DNA of 64,000 bases, taken from Symsagittifera roscoffensis. Its lineage: Eukaryota; Xenacoelomorpha; Acoela; Convolutidae. A program made the translations under genes and the position numbers. This document shows positions 32,884 through 43,007 of this stretch, piece by piece (position 1 is the stretch's first letter; every line of letters starts with the position of its first letter). The DNA is taken from positions 73,543,345 to 73,607,344 of the forward strand of contig NC_087065.1 in NCBI RefSeq assembly GCF_963678635.1, read 5' to 3'. The notes beneath the pieces are model-generated. The model saw only the letters and a list, made by a program, of their open reading frames with translations. It had not been told where the DNA came from and made no database searches.

Positions 32884-32896
32884 TGTCCGGGGAGTA
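32884..32896 (+). promoter_or_regulatory. polypurine tract of element 1
   Basis: TGTCCGGGGAGTA directly precedes the TGTG of the 3' LTR, the required site for plus-strand DNA priming. Confidence 0.85.
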
Positions 32897-33817
32897 TGTG
32901 ACATTCGACCAGAATGGCCAAAATGCAGTCTCTGCAGAATTCAGGATTTTAGCAGTGAACCTTCCGGATTGGCGATTTAGAACGGATAAGGACGTTATTT
33001 GAATGATTGGCCAAACGGTGAAGGCTAGAAGATTCTGGAATTCTAAATTTTAAATTTTCGAAGTGATGACGTAACATTTCTGAGAAATGTTAAAACGGCC
33101 ATTTTGGCTAAAATAGCAGAAAGAAACAGAACAACTTTATCTGCGATTACGAACAGTACGAAAATCGAGACTAAAAAACAACAACGAACTACCGAACAGC
33201 AGAGGACGTTCCGAGTTGCAACTATTGTGCTGTTACAATAGTTGCAAGGCCGTTGCGAACAACGGTGAAGGGTAAAAACCAGCCCTCCGAGTTAGCGTGA
33301 ACCTGAGGTTAAGGAGCTTGATTCGCCGGATTCAAGAATCCGGAAGGGTCTCGGGACGGGAACTTTTATGAACTTGTATTGAATTTTAGCATCCTGTCAT
33401 GTCCTGACTTGAATTTAACTGATATTTTGATTAGTTTTGACAAGGATGAGGTGCTAGGAGTTGGGGGGAAAGGGTTGATCCATCTTCGATGGAGATGATG
33501 ATTTTTATCTACTGAACAAAAACAATAGTAATATGATAAGTAGTAGCCCTGTTTTTAGGAGTGACCTCGTGGTCTGGGGATACAGAGACCCAGCCATGAG
33601 CTCACTAATTTTGCATGTAATTCAGTTAATTTGAGCGTTCTGGTCGAAGCCGGAGAACAGTGACGTTTTTGTCAGCCTGATGTAAGAAAGACCACCGAAA
33701 AGTACTGGCTTGGTAGAGACGGTGAAAAACATGCAAAGCTCTGTTTAGACGCTAGCCAGTCGTCTTAAGACTTAGTTTTGTTATCCGTCGATATGTATCT
33801 TCCGGGCGAATGTTACA
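32897..33817 (+). repeat. 3' LTR of element 1 (921 bp)
   Basis: Matches 15421-16341 base for base as far as I can read. Followed by GAA, which repeats the triplet in front of the 5' LTR. Confidence 0.95.
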
Positions 33818-33972
33818 GAAAGCAACCTTGCTGATAACAGATCTGCAAATGATTTATTTAGAAATTTTCGGTCCTTTAAACAAACTAGGATACAATCTTC
33901 TAATTATCTAAAGAAATATATTCACAACTAAAAACAAAAAGCAATTGACCCCTCTATGCAAGCTGAACTGTT
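33818..33972 (+). pseudogene. LINE fragment interrupted by element 1
   Basis: The 155 bp between the two giant elements read NRSANDLFRNFRSFKQTRIQ followed by YLKKYIHN. This looks like the segment between endonuclease and RT in LINE ORF2 (fK..R....LK..Y) and continues the endonuclease fragment left of 15421. Confidence 0.45.
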
Positions 33973-34617
33973 TGTACACGTCGCCTACTGGAGTCACATG
34001 AGGTTAAAAAAAAATAGGCCATATAACCATTGGCTCAAGAGTCAGGGACACTATCTCTTGTGTTTTTCTACCTCAAACGGTCGGAGCCAATTCGGTTCAC
34101 TGGCGACATGAGACTAAAACCTTTGTTACAGCTTAGAGGCCACTAACAAAATACCCCCCCCCCCCCCGCCCACTCTAGAAAATAAGAACGTCCCCATACT
34201 TAGGTCTCAAAGTACCTGAAACACGCGAACGCCGTTAAAAACAGGGTCGAAACAATCCGTATAGTTACTTTTTATTAGATAGTGGAACTTTGATCCATTC
34301 CAGATGGATCAACCTAAAACTCTCCTTATCTCAACATAACAATATAAAACACACTCAAGAAATTGAAATTGAGGACTCACATACCGGCACACACACTCTA
34401 GAATTGGAGTAACTAAGTTAACCAGCAACTCTAGCATAAATGGGTAATCAAGTTTGACTCAAGAAGTTTTAGACAAGTCAGCTTTAACTCAATAAACAAG
34501 TTTTGGTTCTGGACCATTGGGAGACTTCGCTTGTCCACCTTTCCACCGAAGGTTCACTCTGGTCTACTTCTTATCTGTTTCTTCTTTTTTCGCGATCGCT
34601 CTGCCTTCTGTTTCGAA

Positions 34618-35258
34618 CAGGGATATCGATTCGAATCCGAGTATTCGACCCGAATACCGAGTATTCGGCACTTCGAAGCCGAATCCGAATATTAAAATTT
34701 TGAAATCCGAATATCGAATCCGAATATTTTTTTTTTTGCCGAATACCGAATAATCCAGGGTCCACTGCTAAAAAACCCGAATATTCCGAATATTGGTTTA
34801 CTGTTTTGTTTCACAATATTTTTCTGTTTTTTTTAAGATGGCTAATGTAGAAGAGTCTGATGTCGCTGCCGAGTGCGAGTATAGAAAAGAAAAAGGAGTG
34901 GCAAAATGGCATGAAAAATTTCTTGTGGAATATCGAGGTGGTAGAAAAACTGGGTTGTGAGTTGTGACTGATTTTTAACATTTACTCACTCCCGCGATTT
35001 TTACATTATTACGCAAGTCCCAGCCAATTCTACTTGAAAAATGCTATGTTCAATACTTTTTATAGAATTTGTTGTATCAAACTTTTATGCTAAGTTTTTT
35101 GGGAAAATAACCAAATATCCGAATAGTTGTTCGAGTAGTAACATTTGGCCGAAGCCGAATCCGAATAGTAAGGGCACTATTCGGCCGAAGTCGAATATCG
35201 AATAGTTGGGCCGCGGCGAATAACGAATATCAAAAAATCCGAGTATTCGACATCCCTG
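34618..35258. mobile_element. hAT-like non-autonomous element, 641 bp
   Basis: Inverted termini CAGGGATATCGA and CAGGGATGTCGA; exact 8-bp duplications GTTTCGAA at 34610-34617 and 35259-35266. The other LTR (around 63118) holds GTTTCGAA only once at the same place, which is a built-in empty site. Sub-terminal regions are crowded with CGAATATTCG-like words. Confidence 0.88.
34838..34960 (+). CDS. 40-codon ORF inside the hAT-like element
   Basis: ATG to TGA, reading MANVEESDVAAECEYRKEKG and then KWHEKFLVEYRGGRK. It might be the relic first exon of a transposase or captured host exon. There is no other support. Confidence 0.15.
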   Translation: MANVEESDVAAECEYRKEKGVAKWHEKFLVEYRGGRKTGL

Positions 35259-35517
35259 GTTTCGAACAAGACAGCTCTACTCTCGTGTAATGTTATATCC
35301 GGAAATTTCGAAAAGAAATTACCCGCTGCTTTTTCGACTACTTTCCCGCGATTGTAAATCGGTTTTTCAGATATTAGTTTTCTAATATTTTCAGCTGTCG
35401 CGAGATACTTGAGCATCACATGTCCAATTCGAATTTTTTGAAAAATTTTATTTCACCCCAAAATCATGTTTCTTGCGTTGCTCAAGGTCAAACTTCCAAA
35501 AATGACCGACTGGCACA

Positions 35518-35532
35518 AACTCCCCCGACTCA
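35518..35532 (-). promoter_or_regulatory. polypurine tract of element 2
   Basis: On the minus strand GAGTCGGGGGAGTT directly precedes the LTR (TGTGCCAG). It is close to the element 1 tract TGTCCGGGGAGTA. Confidence 0.7.
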
Positions 35533-35909
35533 AGATCGATTTCATCATCGCGTGTCGCCGTCTGCCAGTGAGCCCCCAGAAGGTTGAGTGCTGCTCAAGA
35601 TACAGTGCCAGTGGTCATTTTTAGAACCATGCAAAATTGTCACATTATCGCTAAACAGCAATCAAAATCTGCATATACCTGCACCCTAAATTTCCGCTTT
35701 TCAAGCTAATGATTAAAATTTCACTTTTCTTGTCCAATCAGAAAATTGTCATGCAGCATTTTGATTCATATAATAGATATTGCATATTAATGACAATACT
35801 TTGGTTCATTAAAATTTCTTTTCCGCGACCTCAGATTTTATCCGGGTTCACTCTCAAGCCCTTTTTCCTTCCCTCTCAAGACTCAAGAAACCGACACTGA
35901 GCTTCCTGC
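35533..35909 (-). other. 3' noncoding region of element 2
   Basis: About 380 bp between ORF3 and the PPT, without coding signal. Confidence 0.6.
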
Positions 35910-36867
35910 TCACTTCGTGCTCCTCGCCATTGAGATGCCCTGCCCTGATGCATTCGACACTGTGATCTGCCTCAGCAGCGCTTCCTCATCGTCGGAGTTG
36001 ATCACGATCTCTTCCCAAGACTTTAGTTGTTCGTAGGATTGCATCCACTCCCTCTGCTCTTGCAATCTCTTCTCGTGGTTCGGCAAACCCTTCACTTTAG
36101 TTTCCTTGTTCAGGCAAAAAGAGTTGTGTAGCTCAAGCTCACGTTCTTCGCTAAGTCCTCTTCCAATATTGACTACTTCGCCTTGGTGTTATCTCTAGAC
36201 ACACTACCAACTCTTTTCCAAGCCGTTGTGATTGCCTTGCGATGGGTCAGCAAGAGTCTTTTGAAGGCTTCCGGCTCTATCAAAGCCAGAAATTGTCGAT
36301 ATTCTTTCTGATGCTTCTTCATGTGATCCTTCGTCACCACGTATAACCAAGACGTCAATGTCGCTCGAAAGCATGGGAAAAATCTTATGCGGCTCCCCAC
36401 GTGCCTGACCTCCATTGGTATAGCAAATACTTTGCACGCAGTCTCAAACAACTCAAGCCTCCTCGTGTAATCAATGGCGTGTATCAATTCCGCTGTCGGT
36501 GCCTTCGACTCTCGATGTTTAGTCACGTTTTCTTCCATCCATTGCAACGCCAGCATTGAACTCACTACCAGTAGGGTCATCTTCTGCCGATGATCGGGTA
36601 ATCCGAGTGAACTAACTTCCTCCACGTCCCATATCAAGCAGAGGTTTGAGTGCTCCGGATACCAAACCGCTTGTGCCAGACAGTGGCTCGGGCATTCCCC
36701 ATGTGTGACGTTTATACTCCGGAGGTTGCGTTCTCCCGAAGCTTCAAGCAGAGGTTCCAGCTCCATCATTTTTTCGTGCGTCACATCATTCTCCTCCAGG
36801 GCAGGAGTACTGTTCATCGGCTTCCCGATCGTGTTCTGTCTCTCGGAGTCACTCGTGTTCTCACCTT
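35910..36867 (-). pseudogene. element 2 ORF3, C-terminal part
   Basis: Collinear with the last third of element 1 ORF3. Shared blocks include LEPLLEASGERN, the SHCLAQAVWYPEHSNL region with LIWD, LELFETACKVFAIPMEV and a tail with LHNSFC. A frame change near 36170 separates the main open segment (36817-36173) from the last 60 codons (36095-35910). It continues the part at 43008-45189 across the nested element. Confidence 0.8.
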
Positions 36868-37071
36868 TGTCATAGTATCTAAATTTAGTTCATGTTCCAT
36901 TTCTAGTCGTGTTATTTATTTCAATTATCTGTCTGGCGCTAACCGGTATTTAACCTTCGGAGTTTGTCTGTCACCTTCGGATGACAGCTATTTTATTGTC
37001 TCCGACTAACTTTATGAACTATGGTTACTTACTAAAAAGCAATTAATTAACACATCGAAACCGTCTTTTCA
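36868..37071 (+). repeat. 5' LTR of element 3 (204 bp)
   Basis: Differs from 42804-43007 by two transitions (ATTGTC/ATTATC and CTATGG/CTACGG), about 1% divergence. Confidence 0.95.
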
Positions 37072-37073
37072 TA

Positions 37074-37084
37074 TGGCGCAGCCA
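37074..37084 (+). promoter_or_regulatory. primer binding site of element 3
   Basis: TGGCGCAGCCA starts 2 nt after the LTR. TGGCGCAG is the start of the tRNA-Ser-type PBS known from insect gypsy elements, with a mismatch further in. Confidence 0.65.
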
Positions 37085-37260
37085 ACAGGCCAAAGTGGGG
37101 GAAGAACCCACTGGGGATTACATCGTTTTGGCCCTCGACGCTTGCAGAGCCACCAATGCTATGGGCGTTTTGGTTCAATCGTTTTCAATGGGGGATGGTG
37201 GCCAAATATAGTATAAATCCAAGGAATTTCTATTATGCCAGTACGTTAACAGCAGCGTAA

Positions 37261-37716
37261 ATTACAGATTTACCAGAGGAGGTAGACTGGAAAAATCGCC
37301 TGGCGTCGGAGCAAACGCTTATCTCGAACTTGTATTTGTGTCTGGGGGAGAAAGGACAGGATGAGCTACATAAAAGAAAACCACACCTGGATTTAGCTGC
37401 AACAAGGTATTCTCGAGTTTTGGATACTATTGAAACCGAATTTCGGAAGGAGCGAAACGAAACTTACGAGACATTCCAACTATTGGCACGGAAGCAACAA
37501 ATAGGAGAATCGCTGGAAAATTTTCACTCAGCGTTGAGTGGGTTGGCCGCTCGATGTAATTTTGGAGCATTGGAGACCAGGATTTTGCGGGATGTGTTCA
37601 TCGTGAATATGAACAATAGGGAGGCCCAAAATGAGCTATGTCGCTCGACGAAGACACCAGAGGAGGTGTATCGTATTGAACTTTCATATGAACGTGGATA
37701 CAAATATGCTAAGTGA
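37261..37716 (+). pseudogene. gag: element 3 gag
   Basis: Frame open from 37261 (after a TAA at 37258) to an in-frame TGA at 37714. It encodes a gypsy-type Gag helical core (LPEEVDWKNRLASEQTL, FRKERNETYETFQLLARKQ, ESLENFHSALSGLAARC, LRDVFIVNM). Upstream Gag sequence is disrupted by frame changes. Pol follows in the same frame after the TGA. Confidence 0.75.
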
Positions 37717-40700
37717 TACGGATCGATAACCGGGGGAGGAACTAGTGGCACTGCCGGCGGAGCTGGAGCGTTTCAAATCAAGACGGAACCAGTGGGGGCC
37801 ATCCGAGGAGGTTACAGAAACAACAGACAGCGGGGCCGTGGATCGTTTAGGGGGCGAGCAGAAATGAGAGGGGGTGGTTCCAGAAGATGCTATAATTGTG
37901 ACCAACCCAATTTTACTCCGCAACACATCACAACGTGTCCAGCGAAAAATGCAACGTGTAATTTCTGCAGGAAGACGGGACATTACGAGAGGACTTGTAG
38001 GGGAAAGCGAAATAATCGGGGAAGACCGGCAGTGGGACTGATCCAAAATCAGGAAGATATGGAAACTACTGAAATAGGAGACGCGGAGGATACATATTCT
38101 CAGCATGAGAATTCCGTTGGCTGGGTTAATACACCGGTCAAGAAGCAACGATCGTGGGATTCGGATAGCTCAGGAGATTACGTTGTCATGGCTATCAGAT
38201 CTCGGAAAGAAACAGATCTAAAAGTGGCCGGCGCCCGACTACCAATTAAGGTAAATGGAAAGCAAACAAACGTTTGGATAGACAGTGGATCACCGATTTC
38301 GATATTCACCATTGGGGAATTGAAGCGGACGTTGGGCACCGCAGGCGTCAAGGTGAAGGCACCGGCACCGGAGGACGAGGGGTTCAGGGATTATGGAAAC
38401 AACCCCTTACGACTACTAGGAACGATGGACGTGCTGTTGGAAACGAATGGATGGGCGACCAACGCAAACATCAGAGTGATTGGAGGAAGCAGACCATCAA
38501 TTATTGGAAGAGACCTAATGCCAAATCTTGGATTACAGATAGTGCAGAAGGCACCGGAGGAAAATGTGATGTTGGTACAGAGCGATCAATCCGCGGCCGA
38601 GGCAACGGAGGTGGAGGACTCTCTAGACAACTGGCAGATCTATTTCAGTAAGCAATTTGAAAATCTTTTTAACAGAGTCGGAAAAATTAAGAATTATTGG
38701 GTACACGCGGATTTTTTCGAAACGTTAACACCAATTCAACAAAAAGGACGTAGAGTGCCAATCACATTGCAAGAAAAGGTTGATAAGGAAATTGATAAAC
38801 TTTTACGACAAGGACACATTGAAAAGCTGAATGAATGTTCGGATAAATATTTTGTTTCCCCGATGGTAATAACAGTGAAGAAGGACGGATCAGTAAATAT
38901 AGCGCTAGAATCACGGGAGTTGAACAAGCAAGTCCACAAGAACAAATACCAAATGCCGAATATCGAAGAGCTTATGGATACGGTAGCACAAACGATAAGC
39001 GAACGGAAACCAGGGTATGTATATTTTTCTACCATGGATCTTACGTACGCGTACGGTCAATTACCACTTAGCCCGGAAACGAGCGTTCAATGCAATTTTT
39101 CGCTGGTGGGAGGAAAATCAACGGGCACGTATCGTTTTCGTACGGGGTTCTACGGCCTTACAATCATGCCAGCGGAATTTCAACGAGTGATGGATACGAT
39201 TTTTTCGGAATTTCCGCAGGCACATGCATTTATTGATGACATTTTGGTGGTCACCAAAGGCACGGAAATTGAGCATATCTCGACAGTTGAGAAAATTTTG
39301 CGGAAGCTGGATCGCGAGAATATGTCACTTAAGCTCACTAAATGCCAATTTGCGCGTAGAAAATGTGAATGGTTGGGGCACAAAATAACTCGTACCGGAA
39401 TAACACCGCTCGTCCAAAAAACGGAACCGATCGAATCGCTGAAAGCACCAAAAACGGTGTCACAACTTAAATCATTCATGGGCTCCATTCACAGCTTGCA
39501 CAAATATCTGCCGGCGCTCGCGGAATCATCAGCGTCATTACGCCCATTATTAAGCAGGAAAAACGATTATATTTGGAGCGATGAAAGTCAAATATCATTC
39601 GAAAACCTGAAAAAGCAGGTGGCTAATATAGTAGAACTTCGGCACTTTGATATACACCGAGACACAAGAATTGTGGGTGATGCTAGTCATAATGGGCTCG
39701 GAGCGGTTCTTGAGCAACTAAATTCCGACGGCTGGCGGCCGATATCATTCGCATCCCGTTATTTAAACGCAGCAGAAAAAAATTATTCAACGAATGAATT
39801 AGAGATGTTGGCAAATGTGTGGGGGGGCGGAATATTTCCGCAACTATGTGCTGGGAAGGAAATTTTTAGTAGTTACGGATCAAAAGGCACTAGTGTCATT
39901 GCTAAATGGGAACAACAAAAAGAACAAAACAATGTTCAGCAGATTAACAAGATGGTTAGATCGTCTTATACCGTTCGATTTTCAAGTAGAGCATAAACCC
40001 GGAGCAAAAATAGGACTCGCTGATTATCTATCAAGGCACCTCAGCCTAGAACCTCAACCGATAAGCACCTACGACAGTATGTTTACGGTGGCGAAAATTA
40101 GTAGAATTAGATCCGCCCTCGGATTTAAAAAGAAACCTTTCTCCAAAAATAAACTCGAGTCTCCATCGGTTACTAATAATAGACGCGTTTGTAATATATC
40201 GAATAGAAAACGACCGGTAGAGGGCGAACGATCATGCGACGGAAATTGGACCAATCACAGAGCGACGAATTGCATTTCCGGCAGGTCAATTGAGTCTAGT
40301 AATAATTTAGTTGGGACTATTATTGAAGCTAACTTTAGTTACTCAAAATCTTCAAATTCGTCAATAAACAATCTAAACTCAAAACACAATTTAATCATGG
40401 AAAGAAAAATCAGGAAATTATTGGAACGACACCCTAGATATGCAGGCGGTTACAACAGAAGTCAGGAGCACTAAAACAAATACCATTATTTCCATTCCGT
40501 CGGTTTACCCTGGCTATAGTTATCCACCGCTTAATCCGGAAAATAAGGTCATGTCCATTATTCCAAGAAATTGTAAAATAGTCAGTAAGCAAACCGCGCT
40601 TCCCGAATTGTTTAATCTTCGATTTATAGAATCACAATGCAAGTGAGATCCACAATTACAAGCCATTATCGAGTTAATTAAATGTAAAGACCCTCAGTTA

Positions 40701-42581
40701 CACTCAAAAATTGCTGCAATGAGTAAGTACTTTGCACAGTATACTCAGGACTTCCACGTAAGAGACGGATGCCTGTGGATGGACGAGAGGCTAGTGATCC
40801 CTAACACCTTGCAAACGGCGGTGGTCAATAGACTTCACTATTATCACCACGGAAAATCAAGCATTTTCGACGCGGCTAAAGACATCTGGTACCCGTACAT
40901 GTTCCGTAGCCTAGCAACTATCGCCGGGAATTGTCCGGAATGCCCATTAGCGGGTAAGAACTTGGAAAACATGTGTTCAAAGAATGATATAGGGAAAATA
41001 CCTGAGCCAAAAGAACCGAATGAATCAATACAACTGGATTTTTGGGGACCCATTAACTACTTGAAGGAGTCTAAAAAGTATGTTTTGGTGGCGGTGGACC
41101 GGTTCTCACGATGGCCATCAGCTATGGTCTGTAATTCGAATCGATCGGATAAAATTATAAAATTTTTAAAAGCTTACATAATTGCCCATGGAGTCCCGCT
41201 CCAAATTAGAGTTGACCAGGGAACAAACTTTTTGTCTAAGGAAGTTAAGGCATTTTGCCATGAATAAGGATTTGAAATCCTCACTTCGCCAGTGAATGAT
41301 CATAGGGCAACAGGATGTGTCGAACGCACGATTGGTAGCATCAAGAATTCAGTGCTGACGTATGCGCGGGAGGATAAACCGGAACCCTTGGATCGAATGG
41401 TCGAAAGAGCCCTCGGAGCCCTAAGATTTGTTAAAAACGCCACTCTCAACATAACACCGTTCGAAGCGCACCACGGCCGGGAAGCTAATACGGTCCTCAG
41501 AAATTTGACTAAAAAACCTACTTTACGGAACCTAAATTGGGAAAAGGTAATACGATCGAAATCTGAATATTTAGATAAACGAGACCCGATCGCCCAAGCA
41601 ATGCCGGAGCCGATGGATACGAACTGGGGAATCCGATCGGACACTGAGTACGACCGGAAAAACAGACGAGGACTACTGAAATTGGCCGATGACCAAGCCG
41701 CTAATCAGGATGACGAGCCTGGAATTGCACGGGCACCAAACGACCCAGTAGAAATACCACCGGCAGTGGTAATGCAGAGGACCGGGGAGCGGAACATGAA
41801 TAGGTATAGACCATTAAAATCCAATATAGTTGATCAAACTGAACATACTATTAAAATGAGTAACGGTGCGGTGCTTAGGAAATCATGAGTAGCACTCAGG
41901 AAAGCCAAATTTCCGAAAAAACGGGCGCCGGGACAAATCACTGCACCACCAACGCCGTGGGATCTGAAACGGAAGCTACTGACGAGTAGCAATCAACCAG
42001 GCAGTTCGAAAGGCAATCAACCAGGCAGTTCGAAAGGCACCAAGGGAACTTTTCACGGCACCATGGGGAAGGGAGCACGATTCCAAAATTTGGAACTCGC
42101 AGAAGACTCAGATTCAGAATCGGAGGACCATTTACCGTTAAGCACAACTAAACAAGTTGGGAAACAGACAAGTGGGCGAGTAAACGGTGGGGAAGATGGA
42201 CAGGGAACATCTAGTGGGGGACGGGATCAAGTTCAACCCGAAGTCATCACAGTTCGTCCCAGCAATGATGACACGGCAAAGGAGCACACGTTGGCACGTG
42301 AAACAGAAATCGGGAATGAGCGGGGGAGAGAAAATTCCGAAGGAACCGAACCACAAGAGAAGGAGCGCGAGGCAGAGCATATGCCAGAAACCGGGGGGAA
42401 GAAGCGGGGTCGGAAACAACGACTTGTTTCCTATTCAAGCCAAGATTCGGCTAGTTCACTAGATGAAACGAGCTCAAGACGGTCGGGCAGGAAACGGACA
42501 GCAGTGACTAAGATGGGGGCAGTCATGATTGACAACATTAGAAAGACGGACAAAGCCGGAGCAGTTGAAGAAAAAGAGTAA
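37717..42581 (+). pseudogene. pol: element 3 nucleocapsid-pol (PR, RT, RNase H, IN), broken
   Basis: Zinc knuckle CNFCRKTGHYERTC near 37954; protease DSGSP at 38281; RT with TMDLTYAYGQLPL and catalytic FIDD (39229-39240) in place of Y-x-D-D; RNase H GDASHNGLGAVLEQ. At 39821-39827 a run of seven G shifts the frame (six would keep it), and RNase H continues from 39815 (AEYFRNYVLG, TDQKALVSLL). A second shift falls near 40440-40474. The integrase reads QLDFWGP, VDQGTNF and CVERTIGS (D, D, E present), with stops at 40644 (TGA), 41265 (TAA) and 41886 (TGA). The C-terminal tail to 42581 is charged, and NQPGSSKG is duplicated near 41990. Confidence 0.85.
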
Positions 42582-42803
42582 AAAGAATATGAGTAACATG
42601 GAGTCCAAAACAAACTTATAAAACTTTCTGAAATAGGGAGGTCCAGGGAGAGGGCATGCTGTTTAACGGCAAAAACTCAAAAGTTTGTGTTTATAAAGGT
42701 GTTGTAGCTGATTGGCAAAACTTGTTATTAACCATATTGATTACTGTTAACATAGATACATTGGATATTGGATTTGAGTTATTAATCATTACAAGGAGGG
42801 AAA
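42582..42803 (+). other. 3' end of element 3 with polypurine tract
   Basis: Noncoding; ACAAGGAGGGAAA directly before the LTR at 42804 is the polypurine tract. Confidence 0.75.
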
Positions 42804-43007
42804 TGTCATAGTATCTAAATTTAGTTCATGTTCCATTTCTAGTCGTGTTATTTATTTCAATTATCTGTCTGGCGCTAACCGGTATTTAACCTTCGGAGTT
42901 TGTCTGTCACCTTCGGATGACAGCTATTTTATTATCTCCGACTAACTTTATGAACTACGGTTACTTACTAAAAAGCAATTAATTAACACATCGAAACCGT
43001 CTTTTCA
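42804..43007 (+). repeat. 3' LTR of element 3 (204 bp)
   Basis: Ends TTTTCA and is followed by the CACCTT duplication. Confidence 0.95.

Larger units (their letters stand above)
15421..33817 (+). mobile_element. Element 1: giant (18.4 kb) Ty3/gypsy-like LTR retrotransposon
   Basis: Two 921-bp LTRs (TGTG..TACA) that look identical by eye bound a PBS, a ~3-kb leader, pre-gag, gag-pol, ORF3 and a polypurine tract. The flanking triplet GAA occurs on both sides (15418-15420 and 33818-33820). Pol order PR-RT-RNase H-IN is that of Ty3/gypsy elements. The insertion splits a LINE. Identical LTRs and uninterrupted reading frames, apart from one TGA, point to a very recent insertion. The size is well above the usual 5-8 kb because of the long leader, a ~500-residue RNase H-IN linker, the Pol C-terminal extension and ORF3. 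Confidence 0.93.
33973..35517 (-). repeat. 3' LTR of element 2 (left copy, contains a 641-bp insertion)
   Basis: On the plus strand it begins TGTACACGTCGCC and ends GACTGGCACA. Without the hAT insertion and one 8-bp duplication it is about 896 bp. Compared with the right copy it keeps about 110 bp (around 35300-35420) that the right copy lacks. Confidence 0.85.
36868..43007 (+). mobile_element. Element 3: 6.1-kb Ty3/gypsy element nested in ORF3 of element 2
   Basis: 204-bp LTRs (TGTCATAG..TTTTCA) with two differences, PBS, gag, pol and PPT. Exact 6-bp duplications CACCTT flank it (36862-36867, 43008-43013). Removing it with one duplication brings the two ORF3 pieces of element 2 back into one frame. 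It runs opposite to its host element and is itself dead, with several stops and frameshifts. Confidence 0.93.

Noticed and set aside
20309-41888. Several in-frame TGA codons (20309, 37714, 40644, 41886) suggesting a reassigned genetic code
   Set aside because: Other interruptions are TAA or TAG and frameshifts, the sphingomyelin synthase gene needs no TGA as sense, and CGA or TGG to TGA changes explain the stops.
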